Source: Mobiluncus curtisii subsp. curtisii ATCC 35241 (GTDB lineage: Bacteria; Actinomycetota; Actinomycetes; Actinomycetales; Actinomycetaceae). From it: a stretch of 64,000 nucleotides of DNA. The notes beneath the pieces were generated by a model that did no database searches, had not been told where the DNA came from, and was given only the letters and a program-made list of their open reading frames with translations. Where the stretch lies: positions 1,033,271 to 1,097,270 of the forward strand of contig NZ_GL385912.1 of NCBI RefSeq assembly GCF_000146285.1, read 5' to 3'. A program made the translations under genes and the position numbers. Below, in pieces: positions 1 through 9,198 of this stretch; position 1 is the first letter of the stretch, and every line of letters begins with the position of its first letter.

Positions 1-2472
1 GCCGGTCGTGACTTGTCGGGGCTGAATGCCGCGGAACTGACCCGGTTTCGCCGTGACACGATGGGGTTTATCTTTCAGGCGTTTAACCTGGTGCCCACGC
101 TGACCGTCGCGGAAAATATCGAGCTGTCAGCGTTGGTGCGCCGCCAGTCTCCGGATCGGCGCCGGATGAAAGCCCTGGTCAAAGAGCTTGATTTGGAGTC
201 TCGGCTGGATGCGTTTCCCGCCGAGCTGAGCGGGGGGCAACAGCAAAAGGTCGCTTGTGCTCGCGCTTTGCTGGTCACTCCCGAGGTCGTTTTCGCTGAT
301 GAGCCGACCGGGAACCTCGATTCGGAGTCTTCGGCACAGGTCCTTTCGTTCCTGCGGGCAGCGGCGCGCGACTGGCAACAGTCAGTCATCATGGTCACCC
401 ATGAACCCGATGCCGCTAAATATGCTGACCGGGTGCTGTTCCTGTTTGACGGTCAGATTGTTGCCCAGCTGACGAACCCGACTCGCGAGGCGATTCTCGC
501 CGCCGAGCAAAACCTCGGCGAAGTGCGGAAAGCCCGGAAACGCGCGGGACAGCCCAGCGCACCCCAGACTTTGCGGGACGTCGATCCGGCAGCGTTAGAA
601 AAAGACCTGACCGCCGTCATGAGTTTGCCAAAGATTGAGGACGAAACAGACTCTGAACAGCCAGAACTTCCTGCCGATACCGCCACAGGCTTGCCAAAAT
701 TGGCTCCCGTTACAGCACCAACCCCGCCGGCGGTGCCGGACTCGCCCAGCACCATCCCGGCAGCGCACACCGTCCCGACACCGGCTCCAGAACCGACTTC
801 GGCGTCGGCGCCAGAACCGACATTCGCACCTGTGGCACCCCCCGCGAGTCGCCAACGCGACACCGCCCTCACTTTTGCCAACTTGGGCATTGCCGAGACC
901 AATCCCAAACCGAACGAACTGGCAGATTCCCTGGCTCGGGGTGATTTCAAGTGGCCCAGCATGTCCGTAGCGCACCCTGCCGCCCAGGAGGACACCAACG
1001 ATTTGCTGGGGAAACCACTGGCATCCGGGTTTGCTAATCCCGATACCACCAGGGACTCCGCATCAGGTTCCCCCGCTAATGCCAAAGAACTCAGCGACTT
1101 TGACTCCGTGATTTCCGGGGCTGCCGAGTTGGCAGCCAGCGGTTCCACCACCCCGGCTGCTGACAGTTACGAAACAGCACGTCCCGAGCGTCCGAACATC
1201 CCGGATACAGACTCAGGCTCTGGCGATACCGGGTTTAATTCGTTTGATTTTATGGACAAGCCCGCGCGTACAGCGAGCGGTGAAGCTGACGTGGAGGTGT
1301 CTGTCCGGCGGCGCCGTCCGATATTGGGCAGTTTTGGTGCGAGGCAGCCCGCACCCACACTAACGCCCGCACCAACGCCCAGCCTTCCCCCAGATGCGGT
1401 GGCTCCCACTCTGCCCACCGCACCCACTGCGCCCGCTGCTCCAGTCACCCCGCCGCTGGCACCTCCGGTCGAACCTCCGGTTACGCCACCAGTTGCACCG
1501 CCGGTCGCGCCCCTCGCGGCAAGCGACCCGAACGTGTGGGTGGACAATCCTCCCACACTTGTGCCCAGTTCGGCTTCGTCCCGGATTCTTTCCGAGGCGT
1601 TTGTCCCCGAAGCTGTCCCGGCACCCCCTGCCGAGCCTGAGCTGGAGCGCCCCGAGTTGCCTGACAGTTTCTCGGCACGATACCCCGCAACACCCCCGGC
1701 AGAAGCCCCGACCGCGGCACCATCCGCGCCGCAGCCACAGACTTTCCCGCCCCCCCGACGGGTCTCCCAGCTGGAAAGCACCCTCAGCGCCCCGGACGCG
1801 TTCGCGCGCCAACCCGAGCTGCAGCCTGAACCGCGCCCCGCACCGCAACCGACCCCGGCTCCCCAGCCAGCACCCCAGCCGGAACGCTCAAAACCCGCCG
1901 CGTCCCGCACTTATGACGGACCGCGCCGCTCGCGCCGACCTGCGGTCGACCCGCACTTGGCAGAAGCCGAAGGCAAGAACGAACTGCTCGCCATGATTGA
2001 ACAGGCGGAAAAACTCTTGGCAGCTTCGGGCGCAGCCATCAACGCTGCCACCGAGACACTGCAGGAACCCGACGCCCCGCGCGACTCCCGCGCTTCGGCA
2101 GCGACTCGTGCCCCTCGTAGTGCCACGCCCTCGGCAACCCCGGCAGCTCCGGCGACACCAGCAACCCCAGCGAACTCGGCGACCCCGCACGGCGGGAACC
2201 CAAGCTTGCCCAGTCGCGGAAAGACCCCCGATCAAGAACTGCTCATCGCCCGCGCTGACGCCATGCTAGCCCAGGCAGAAGCCCGGTCGGCGGCTCTGCA
2301 GGATGATTTACGCAACCTGGGACGCACCCCCGCCCCAACAAGCCCGGCGATGCCAGGGAGCCCAGTCCCCCCGGAGGCGGCTACAACCACTGCCCCCGGC
2401 ACGGACACTCCCGAGACTTTCCCTCCCGACTGGCGCCCCCAATCCTTGCGATACCCTCCTAAGGGTCGGTAG
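1..2472 (+). CDS. ABC transporter ATP-binding protein with long Pro/Ala-rich C-terminal tail (5' partial)
   Basis: The ATPase subunit of a MacB/LolD-type exporter that would power the FtsX-like permease encoded 5 bp downstream. The reading frame is open from base 1, so the N-terminus with the Walker A motif lies outside the window. Visible are the Q-loop (FIFQAFNLVPTLT), the ABC signature (LSGGQQQKVACARAL), Walker B with D-loop (VVFADEPTGNLD) and the H-loop (VTHE). The ABC fold ends near residue 165 of the visible part. About 650 further residues follow, very rich in Pro, Ala, Thr and Ser, and probably disordered. Two short helix-forming stretches near the C-terminus begin NELLAMIEQAEKLLAASG and QELLIARADAMLAQAEARSA. 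ATPases of this family are usually about 230 residues, so the tail is exceptional. The substrate is unknown. Confidence 0.9.
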   Translation, partial: AGRDLSGLNAAELTRFRRDTMGFIFQAFNLVPTLTVAENIELSALVRRQSPDRRRMKALVKELDLESRLDAFPAELSGGQQQKVACARALLVTPEVVFADEPTGNLDSESSAQVLSFLRAAARDWQQSVIMVTHEPDAAKYADRVLFLFDGQIVAQLTNPTREAILAAEQNLGEVRKARKRAGQPSAPQTLRDVDPAALEKDLTAVMSLPKIEDETDSEQPELPADTATGLPKLAPVTAPTPPAVPDSPSTIPAAHTVPTPAPEPTSASAPEPTFAPVAPPASRQRDTALTFANLGIAETNPKPNELADSLARGDFKWPSMSVAHPAAQEDTNDLLGKPLASGFANPDTTRDSASGSPANAKELSDFDSVISGAAELAASGSTTPAADSYETARPERPNIPDTDSGSGDTGFNSFDFMDKPARTASGEADVEVSVRRRRPILGSFGARQPAPTLTPAPTPSLPPDAVAPTLPTAPTAPAAPVTPPLAPPVEPPVTPPVAPPVAPLAASDPNVWVDNPPTLVPSSASSRILSEAFVPEAVPAPPAEPELERPELPDSFSARYPATPPAEAPTAAPSAPQPQTFPPPRRVSQLESTLSAPDAFARQPELQPEPRPAPQPTPAPQPAPQPERSKPAASRTYDGPRRSRRPAVDPHLAEAEGKNELLAMIEQAEKLLAASGAAINAATETLQEPDAPRDSRASAATRAPRSATPSATPAAPATPATPANSATPHGGNPSLPSRGKTPDQELLIARADAMLAQAEARSAALQDDLRNLGRTPAPTSPAMPGSPVPPEAATTTAPGTDTPETFPPDWRPQSLRYPPKGR

Positions 2473-2477
2473 ACGCC

Positions 2478-5051
2478 ATGTGGAAACTCATTTGGCGCGA
2501 AATCACCCGCCGCGGCTCCCGCTTCGTTCCCACCGTGTTCGCCGTCGTGCTGGGCGTGACGTTCCTGACCGCCACTTTGGGGATAACTGACCTGATGACA
2601 GACGCGGCGCAGTCCTCCGCGACCGCGACGCTCGACGGGGATCTCTATGCAGTGGCGCCTCCGGTAAAGGATGCTCCTGCGGGTGACCTGAACTCGCGAG
2701 GCAGCATCAGCGATGAACTCGTGCAGATTATCGAAGACGTCGACGGGGTCGCCCATGCGGTGCCTCAGTTCGAGGGCCAGGCGGTCCTGTTAAATCAAGA
2801 CAAACAGCCCGTCTCGGTAGGGCTCAGCCCGACCTTGGTGCGCGGCGCTTTCCCCTATCCGCCCGGCCCGGAAGTTGCGGCGGGACGCCTGCCGCACGGA
2901 CCGAAAGAAGTCATGCTGGAACTGCACATGGCACGTCGCGCCGGACTGCAAACTGGCAAAACTGCCACCCTGATTTGGGCAGGGACGACCCATCGCCTGA
3001 AAGTCGTAGGGCTCGCCCAGTTTAAAGCCCCGCTCGGCACCACCACTTTGGCTTTCGTGGACGGCAAAGACGCAAAGACTTGGTTCTCTCCCGAGGGCAA
3101 GGTCAAGCTCATCGGCATTCACGTAGCCCCCGCCGCGGACACCAGCAATGTCAAGCAGCGGGTCCAAGACGCTGTCGGTCCCGATGCTGTCATTTTGACG
3201 GGAGCCGCGCTGCGCGCTCAACAGTCCGCGGCGATGGCGCGCACGATTGGTTTGGTGAATCTGCTGGCACAAGCGTTTGTGGCGCTGGCGCTGCTGGCGG
3301 GCGCTTTCCTGATTACAAACACTTTCGGGATTCTGGTCACTTCCCGCTATCGGATGCTCGGGATGCTGCGCACCCTGGGCTATAGTCCCCGTGCGCTGCG
3401 GATGTTGGTGGCTGGCGAAGCCCTGCTGATTGGGCTGGTCGGCTCCATTTTGGGCGCGGGAGTGGGGCTGGCGCTGGTGCTGGGAGTCCGGCAGATTCTC
3501 GTGGCACAAGGGTGGGTGTTCACCCCCGGTATGCCGTTGGGGCTGGTCCGGGCGCTGGTGATTGTGGCACTGGGAGTGCTGATTACCGTGGCGGCTGGTT
3601 TGCTTCCGGCTTGGCGCGCCGGGCGGATGACCCCGCTGGATGCTCTGTCTGCGAGCGCACCCGCCCCGGAGGGTCGGCTGCGCGGTGCCACACTTTTGGG
3701 ACTGACAATCCTGGTTGTGGCGGTCGGTCTCGGCGCGGGGGCGCTGGTGGAGTCGTCTCGGTCAGGAGTGGGGATGCGCGCGATAGCGCTGGCTGTGGCA
3801 GCTTCGGTGTTGGGGCTGTTCGGGGTGCTGTGGCTGACCCCCGTCCTGTTGCGCCCGTTCCTGTGGGTGTTTGCCACGCTATTTCGTCGTTTTAACCGGC
3901 TACCGGCGCAGTTCGCCCTGCGCAACCTGCGCCGCTACCCGCGTCGCACCTCTTTGGGGGCAGCCGCCCTGGTTATCGGCATTGCTATCGCCACTACCGG
4001 GGGAATTCTGGCGGATTCTGCCCGCCAATCCCTGCAATCAGGGGTGGTCCAGGAAGTCCAATCCGACCTGGTCGTAGCTTCGCTGCAGCCCTCCACTAAT
4101 GTGTCACCGGTGGTCGGAGCACTGCGGAAAGTGGACGGGGTGCGTTCCGCTGATGCCGGTATCTTTAGCGCCCCGATGCTGGTACGGCTCGACCGAGATT
4201 CCACTCGGTCCTTAGTTACTGCCGGCATCACTGCGGATGACGCCAAAAACCTCATCTCACTGCAGGTCAAAGCAGGTGACGTCGAGGGTCTGGCGAACGG
4301 TCAAGCTCTGGTGAATGCCCGTGACGCGGCTCGAGAGGGTTGGAAAGTCGGGAACGCGATTACGGTGACGGGTCCTCGCGGGATTTATTCCACCAAGGTC
4401 GCCGGGATAGTGCGTTCCACCCTGCTGGACGCGGCGATTTTCCTCGATCCGGAGTATCTGCGCCAGGCTGCTGGTCCTGAAACTCTGGCATACCGCTACA
4501 TTTTTGTGAACCTGGACAGCCCGCGCGACACCCCGTCTGCGGCTGAAATCCGACAGGTTCAGGGTCGCATCCAGCAAGCTCTCAATCCGTTCTGTGTCTA
4601 TCGGGTCTTTACCCCGGTGGAGCTGTCCCACGCGCTGTCCCAAACCACCACGCAAGTGCTGTGGTTGATGTATGCGCTGCTCGGGCTATCAATCATCATC
4701 GCGATTTTGGGGATTGTGAACACTTTGGCGCTGGCGATGATAGAACGCCGGCAAAGTTTTGCCCTGCTGCGAGTGCTGGGGTTGACCCCGCGGGAGGTAC
4801 GGGCCTCGCTGCGGTGGGAGGCATTTTTCTTGGCGCTGCTGGGCGCGGGGCTGGGATGGATTTCCGGCGTAGTCATCGGGTTGCTGTGGCGTTGGCTGCT
4901 GCGCGACTTGGGGATGGGCGCGTGGGGTATCCCGGCGCTAGGTCAGCTTGGTTTCGTGGCGCTGGCTGTCGCGTTGGCAGTTTTGGCAGCTTCACTACCC
5001 GCTCGCAAGACTTTACGGGCCCCGGCTCTCATGGCGACTTTGGCTTCCTGA
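2478..5051 (+). CDS. ABC transporter permease, FtsX-like (MacB type, two FtsX domains)
   Basis: Membrane subunit of the exporter whose ATPase precedes it. The 857-residue protein has an N-terminal transmembrane helix (about residues 15-37), a large extracellular region, a three-helix FtsX block (about 255-390), further central helices, a second extracellular region and a C-terminal FtsX block starting near LWLMYALLGLSIIIAILGIV. This duplicated FtsX layout is typical of actinobacterial lipoprotein or peptide export permeases. The ATG lies 5 bp after the ATPase stop, with AAGGGT just upstream, so the two genes are almost certainly one operon. The exported substrate cannot be told from sequence. 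Confidence 0.9.
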   Translation: MWKLIWREITRRGSRFVPTVFAVVLGVTFLTATLGITDLMTDAAQSSATATLDGDLYAVAPPVKDAPAGDLNSRGSISDELVQIIEDVDGVAHAVPQFEGQAVLLNQDKQPVSVGLSPTLVRGAFPYPPGPEVAAGRLPHGPKEVMLELHMARRAGLQTGKTATLIWAGTTHRLKVVGLAQFKAPLGTTTLAFVDGKDAKTWFSPEGKVKLIGIHVAPAADTSNVKQRVQDAVGPDAVILTGAALRAQQSAAMARTIGLVNLLAQAFVALALLAGAFLITNTFGILVTSRYRMLGMLRTLGYSPRALRMLVAGEALLIGLVGSILGAGVGLALVLGVRQILVAQGWVFTPGMPLGLVRALVIVALGVLITVAAGLLPAWRAGRMTPLDALSASAPAPEGRLRGATLLGLTILVVAVGLGAGALVESSRSGVGMRAIALAVAASVLGLFGVLWLTPVLLRPFLWVFATLFRRFNRLPAQFALRNLRRYPRRTSLGAAALVIGIAIATTGGILADSARQSLQSGVVQEVQSDLVVASLQPSTNVSPVVGALRKVDGVRSADAGIFSAPMLVRLDRDSTRSLVTAGITADDAKNLISLQVKAGDVEGLANGQALVNARDAAREGWKVGNAITVTGPRGIYSTKVAGIVRSTLLDAAIFLDPEYLRQAAGPETLAYRYIFVNLDSPRDTPSAAEIRQVQGRIQQALNPFCVYRVFTPVELSHALSQTTTQVLWLMYALLGLSIIIAILGIVNTLALAMIERRQSFALLRVLGLTPREVRASLRWEAFFLALLGAGLGWISGVVIGLLWRWLLRDLGMGAWGIPALGQLGFVALAVALAVLAASLPARKTLRAPALMATLAS

Positions 5052-5110
5052 ACGCAAATTTTGGGGAAATAGTAAACTAGGTTTGAAGTGATGTCGACGA
5101 GGAGGCCGGG

Positions 5111-5530
5111 ATGGCTATAGAAGAACCAAAATTATCGCTGGGGGCACTGTTTGCGCGATTTTCCACCCAGATTTCTGACCTGTTCAGGGCTGAGGTCGCG
5201 TTGATGAAGGCTCAGGCAAAAGCCGCCGGGTCCCGGTTCGGTCTGGCGGCAGGGATGCTGGCAGGTGCGGGCATATTTGGGTTATTTATGCTGGGGTATT
5301 TGCTGAAAGCAATGTTCTTTGGGTTTACGATGTTGACCGGTTCGCTGCTGTGGGGGGCGTTGATTAACGCGGCGGTGTTGCTGGTATTGACGCTGATTTT
5401 GGTTCTGGCTGGGCTATCCGCAGCGAAACGCGCCAAGGCTACTATCCCGGAACCTCAAAAGCACGTCAAGCGGGACGTAGAGACGTTGAAGGCTGCTCTC
5501 AAGCGCCCGGATTTAGGAGCGGAAAAATGA
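5111..5530 (+). CDS. Holin-X-like membrane protein (phage holin superfamily III type)
   Basis: A 139-residue protein resembling the actinobacterial Holin-X family. It has an amphipathic N-terminal region (LFARFSTQISDLFRAEVALMKAQAKAA) followed by two hydrophobic helices (about residues 45-75 and 78-105) and a charged C-terminus. A good Shine-Dalgarno (GAGGAGG) precedes the ATG. It overlaps the next gene, a DUF3618 protein, by 4 bp; this pair is common in actinobacteria outside prophages, so the protein is more likely a cell-envelope protein than a lysis holin. No other phage genes are nearby. Confidence 0.75.
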   Translation: MAIEEPKLSLGALFARFSTQISDLFRAEVALMKAQAKAAGSRFGLAAGMLAGAGIFGLFMLGYLLKAMFFGFTMLTGSLLWGALINAAVLLVLTLILVLAGLSAAKRAKATIPEPQKHVKRDVETLKAALKRPDLGAEK

Positions 5531-5826
5531 GCGAAAACATCGCGGAGAAAAAAGAATTTACCGGTAGCCCTGAGGAAATTGAGCGTCAGATTGAAACTAC
5601 CCGCTCCGAAATGGGTCAGACCGTAGACCAGTTGGTCGATCGGCTTCATCCCGCTAATCAGGTCAGGGAAGCCCAAGCGAAAGCTCAGGATTTTGCGCAG
5701 CGAGCCAAAGCCACCTTTACTGACGCCCTGGATGGCGACGCAGCATCACAAAAGAAGCTGGGCGTCGTGGCAGGTGTTGTGGCGGGCGTGCTGCTCTTGG
5801 CTAAACTGCGCCACCGCCAGAGGTAA
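5527..5826 (+). CDS. DUF3618 domain-containing protein
   Basis: A 99-residue protein beginning with a charged region that contains the DUF3618 pattern (SPEEIERQIETTRSEMGQTV, then a VDQLVDRLHP-like segment) and ending in one hydrophobic helix (LGVVAGVVAGVLLLAKL) with a basic tail. It is translationally coupled to the Holin-X-like gene by a 4-bp ATGA overlap. The function is unknown; the family is usually found beside Holin-X proteins and probably acts at the membrane. It is followed by a convergent purM gene and a large palindromic repeat. Confidence 0.8.
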   Translation: MSENIAEKKEFTGSPEEIERQIETTRSEMGQTVDQLVDRLHPANQVREAQAKAQDFAQRAKATFTDALDGDAASQKKLGVVAGVVAGVLLLAKLRHRQR

Positions 5827-5840
5827 CTGCTTTTTGTCTG

Positions 5841-5915
5841 TAAGTGGTGGTATTTAGGCAGTAGCTGTCAATAATGGCAGCTACTGCCCATATTCCACCT
5901 TATATTCACGCCACG
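5841..5915. repeat. Long palindromic intergenic repeat, copy A
   Basis: An imperfect palindrome centred near 5872. The perfect inner arms are GGCAGTAGCTG (5857-5867) and CAGCTACTGCC (5878-5888). The outer arms are imperfect, with GTGG/CCAC and AT-rich flanks. The right arm and its flank (to about 5913) match the reverse complement of the left arm of a second copy at 31294-31377. Here it lies between two convergent genes (DUF3618 and purM) and could terminate both, but there is no clear U-run. A repeated palindromic element is the safer call. Confidence 0.75.
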
Positions 5916-5929
5916 CCTGGTTACCGAGG

Positions 5930-7216
5930 CTAATACCGGTATTCACCGCGCAATGCCACGGTGCCACCAGAAACCCCTTTGGTCCCCGAAATCAGGCGCT
6001 CACCTGCGGGAATACCGTCGCTGACGGTTCCCATGACAAAGGCTTCCATACCGGCGCGCTGCGCTGCTTGCACAGTGGCGGGCACAAAATCAGGATGTAC
6101 CAGCGCCACCATCCCCACGCCGAGGTTCCAGGTGTCCTCGGCACTGGTCACGTCCACTCCACCCAAATCCATCAGGTAGCGGAAAATTCCCGGCACCTGC
6201 CACGTCGAACGATCCACCACGGCGTGCAGCCCGGCAGGAATGACCCGGCACAGATTCGCAGCCAAACCACCCCCGGTCACGTGGGCGAACGCATGTACCC
6301 GGTTTCCGTCCAGTTCCCCAACGAAATCTCCGGCTTGGCGGGCAGCCAGCCAGCCAGAATTTTCCAGGTACAAACACAACCGGGAATACAACCGGGTCGG
6401 TTCCAGACAGGCGTGCCCCAGGGAATAATCAGCGCCATCAGCAAACGGCGAACCATGGGGCGCCACCACCCCGTAAGACTGGGGAATCGAGGACTCCCAA
6501 GCCACGCCCGCGTCTGCCACAATTCGGCGCACCAGGGAATACCCATTGGAATGCAGACCACTGGCGCCAAACCCCACTACCATGTCACCGGCGCAAACAC
6601 GCTGGGGTCCCAACAGTCGGGGCGCGTCCACCACACCGGTGGCAGCCCCGGCGACATCGAAATCCGCCACGCCCAGCACTCCCGGATGCTCGGCAGTCTC
6701 GCCTGCCACCAGCGCGCAATCTACCGCCTGGCAAGCGCGGGCGATGCCCTCGACCACACCCGCAATCATCTGGGGGACCACCCGACCACAGGCGATGTAA
6801 TCGGTCATGAACAGGGGTCGTACCCCTGCCGGGGTGAGGTCATCGACGACCATTCCCACCAGGTCTTGACCGATAGTGTCATAAATCCGCATCGCTTTCG
6901 CCAGCTCAATCTTGGTGCCGACCCCGTCGGTAGACGTCGCCAACAGGGGGCGACGCATGGTGGTCATCCCCGCTGCCGAGGCATCATAGAGTCCCGCGAA
7001 CCCGCCGGTACCGCCCAAAACTTCCGACCCCTGGGTGGCTTGCACTGCGGTCTTCATCAGTTCCACCGCGCGGTCGCCGGCCTGGGTGTCCACGCCGGCG
7101 CGGGCATAAGCGTTTACCGGGTTGGTCAGATTGGCAGTGCCATTTTCACGCGGATTATTGCCTGTCGTCCCTCCGGTAATCGCATCGGTAGCGCCAGAGT
7201 TAACCTCGAAATTCAT
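5930..7216 (-). CDS. purM: Phosphoribosylformylglycinamidine cyclo-ligase (AIR synthetase)
   Basis: Converts FGAM plus ATP to aminoimidazole ribonucleotide, the fifth step of de novo purine synthesis. The 428-residue protein carries the PurM family segment YARAGVDTQAGDRAVELMK (about residues 37-55), the conserved STDGVGTKIELAK (about 95-107) and VVDDLTPAGVRPLFMTDY (about 120-140). The start at 7216 is chosen because a GGGGGAAAGGA ribosome site stands just upstream; a longer open frame to 7324 lies inside purF. About 36 residues precede the usual family start. It follows purF after 5 bp, so DUF3073-purF-purM reads as one operon. Confidence 0.93.
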   Translation of the reverse strand: MNFEVNSGATDAITGGTTGNNPRENGTANLTNPVNAYARAGVDTQAGDRAVELMKTAVQATQGSEVLGGTGGFAGLYDASAAGMTTMRRPLLATSTDGVGTKIELAKAMRIYDTIGQDLVGMVVDDLTPAGVRPLFMTDYIACGRVVPQMIAGVVEGIARACQAVDCALVAGETAEHPGVLGVADFDVAGAATGVVDAPRLLGPQRVCAGDMVVGFGASGLHSNGYSLVRRIVADAGVAWESSIPQSYGVVAPHGSPFADGADYSLGHACLEPTRLYSRLCLYLENSGWLAARQAGDFVGELDGNRVHAFAHVTGGGLAANLCRVIPAGLHAVVDRSTWQVPGIFRYLMDLGGVDVTSAEDTWNLGVGMVALVHPDFVPATVQAAQRAGMEAFVMGTVSDGIPAGERLISGTKGVSGGTVALRGEYRY

Positions 7217-7221
7217 GCCGG

Positions 7222-8880
7222 TCAGTCCTTTCCCCCACAGTAGCTCAATCCCCGCGGGAGCGCCCCCGCGGTTTCCAGGTCCGCCAAATGTGTGGGGTAT
7301 CGCCCGGAGAAGCACGCTGTACACAGCTCATTGTCGGGCTGATCCGTGGCGGCAACCATGGACTCATAAGACAGGTAGCCCAGGGTATCTGCCCCGATGG
7401 AACGGCAAATTTCGGAAATATCCATACCGGTGGCGATGAGCTCGGCGCGAGTGGCGAAATCAATCCCGTAATAGCAGGGCCACATGACCGGCGGGCTGGA
7501 AATGCGCACGTGTACCTCAGCGGCTCCCGCAGCGCGCAACATCTGGATGACGGCCCGCTGTGTGTTGCCCCGGACGATGGAATCGTCCACCACGATTAGG
7601 CGCTTGCCTTCAATGACGGAGCGCAGGGGGTTGAGTTTCAGACGGATGCCCATCTGGCGCATGGCTTGGGTTGGCTGGATGAAAGTTCGCCCCACGTAGG
7701 CGTTTTTCACCAGACCTTGCCCAAAGGGAATGCCAGATTCCTCGGCGTAGCCGATGGCAGCCGGCGTTCCGGAATCCGGTGTCGCCATGACCAGGTCCGC
7801 CTCAACCGGATGTTCCCGAGCCAGGGCAGCTCCCATCGACCGGCGCGCGGCAGCGATGGAACGCTGCGCAATCGTGGTGTCTGGACGCGCCAGATACACG
7901 TATTCAAACACGCACCCCGCGGGTCGCGCCGGGGCAAAGTTCTCAGAATGCACCCCGTTTTCATTGATAGCAATCAGCTCGCCGGGCGCGATTTCGCGCA
8001 CGAAAGTCGCGCCAACGATGTCCAGCGCGGCAGTTTCGGAGGCGACTACCCAACCGTTAGCGAGCCGTCCCAGCACCAGGGGTCGTATCCCCTGCGGATC
8101 GCGCGCCGCGTACAGCGTGGTTTCGTCCATAAACGCCAGGGAATACGCGCCGTCCAGCTTCGGCAGGATTTCCCGCATGACGCTCAGCAACGGCGGTTCG
8201 CCGCCTATCGACACGGCGCGGGCAGACACGGCGTCAATAATCTTCATCAACAGCATGGTGTCTGACGAGGAATCCTGCAGACCGTGTGCTTTTTGCTCTT
8301 TCACGTCGGCGACGGTTTGGGCAGCTGCGTCCTCGGGTTTACGGCAGGCAGCAGGGCTGCCGGCAGGGTTCACCAGGTCGGGGCGGGCGGTTGGGGTCTC
8401 TGTTGCGGGGGTTCCGTCGGCAGGTTTCCCATCTGTGGGCAGCAGTTCTTCCAGCAGGCTGCGCGTGTTCACCAGGTTCCCGTTGTGTGCCATCGCGAGG
8501 GTCCCGAAAGCGGTGGGTCCCAGCGTGGGCTGGGCATTGTGCCAAGAGGACATCCCGGCAGTCGAATAGCGAACGTGCCCTAAGGCGAGGTGACCTTGCA
8601 GGGAAGCCAAGTCCCGGTCTTTGAACACCTGAGAGACTAATCCCATGTCCTTGTAAACCAAGATTTTGGATCCGTCTGAAGCGGCGATACCGGCGGATTC
8701 TTGACCGCGATGCTGCAGGGCATAGATGCCGAAGTAGGTCAGACGCGCGACTTCTTCGCCCGGCGCCCAGACACCAAAAACACCGCACTCATCGTGCGGT
8801 TTATCGTCAGAGTCGTGTCGAGGGGAATCGGCGGGGGAGGTCATTGCCGCATTACCGAAGATGGGCGACCCCGGCTTCAC
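7222..8880 (-). CDS. purF: Amidophosphoribosyltransferase
   Basis: First committed step of purine synthesis: PRPP plus glutamine to phosphoribosylamine. The N-terminal Ntn-type glutaminase has its nucleophile in DECGVFGVW (Cys 32 from the GTG start). The phosphoribosyltransferase motif is LIVVDDSIVRGNT. An unusual hydrophilic insertion of about 55 residues, rich in Pro, Ala and Thr, sits at about 148-203 in the glutaminase domain. The GTG start overlaps the DUF3073 stop (GTGA), with GGGGA upstream. An ATG at 8844 is an alternative but has a poor ribosome site. Active enzyme requires the Cys at position 1 after propeptide cleavage, so the residues before Cys 32 are probably removed. Confidence 0.93.
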   Translation of the reverse strand: MKPGSPIFGNAAMTSPADSPRHDSDDKPHDECGVFGVWAPGEEVARLTYFGIYALQHRGQESAGIAASDGSKILVYKDMGLVSQVFKDRDLASLQGHLALGHVRYSTAGMSSWHNAQPTLGPTAFGTLAMAHNGNLVNTRSLLEELLPTDGKPADGTPATETPTARPDLVNPAGSPAACRKPEDAAAQTVADVKEQKAHGLQDSSSDTMLLMKIIDAVSARAVSIGGEPPLLSVMREILPKLDGAYSLAFMDETTLYAARDPQGIRPLVLGRLANGWVVASETAALDIVGATFVREIAPGELIAINENGVHSENFAPARPAGCVFEYVYLARPDTTIAQRSIAAARRSMGAALAREHPVEADLVMATPDSGTPAAIGYAEESGIPFGQGLVKNAYVGRTFIQPTQAMRQMGIRLKLNPLRSVIEGKRLIVVDDSIVRGNTQRAVIQMLRAAGAAEVHVRISSPPVMWPCYYGIDFATRAELIATGMDISEICRSIGADTLGYLSYESMVAATDQPDNELCTACFSGRYPTHLADLETAGALPRGLSYCGGKD

Positions 8881-9098
8881 GCGGCGTCCCCGCCGTCATC
8901 CGGGTCATCTTCAGCGTAGTCAGCCCACTTATCGTAATCAGGCTCAGCATATTTGGCGTAGGGGTCATCGTCCCACGTATCCTCACCGGACTTACCTGAT
9001 AGTTCCCGCTGCAACGCCTCGAGATCCATCTCTGGAGTCTCATATTTCAGTCGGCGTGCGACCTTTTGCTGCTTAGCTTTCTGGCGGCCACGGCCCAT
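8877..9098 (-). CDS. DUF3073 domain-containing protein
   Basis: A small 73-residue protein starting MGRGRQKAKQQKVARRLKYE, the hallmark of the DUF3073 family restricted to actinobacteria. The N-terminal third is strongly basic and the rest acidic (DDPYAKYAEPDYDKWADYAEDDPDD). A strong AAGGAGGGA ribosome site precedes the ATG. It overlaps purF by 4 bp and so heads the purF-purM operon. Its function is not known; small size and charge would fit nucleic-acid or ribosome binding, but that is inference. Confidence 0.85.
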   Translation of the reverse strand: MGRGRQKAKQQKVARRLKYETPEMDLEALQRELSGKSGEDTWDDDPYAKYAEPDYDKWADYAEDDPDDGGDAA

Positions 9099-9198
9099 TG
9101 CCCGAGTCCCTCCTTGAAGTCACGATTGGTCAGCTTTTAGTTTATCCCCTGACCTAAGATTATGCCACTTGTTTAGCTCGTTTCGAGAGCGCCTCAGC

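Noticed and set aside
453-1910. Long minus-strand open frames opposite the ATPase tail
   Set aside because: They arise because Pro/Ala-rich GC-rich codons rarely give stops on the other strand. Their products are Gly/Ala-rich with no motifs or ribosome sites, while the plus-strand frame continues a clear ABC ATPase.
6068-7243. 391-codon plus-strand open frame opposite purM
   Set aside because: It is antisense to an intact purM. Its product is Gln/His/Arg-rich and matches nothing.
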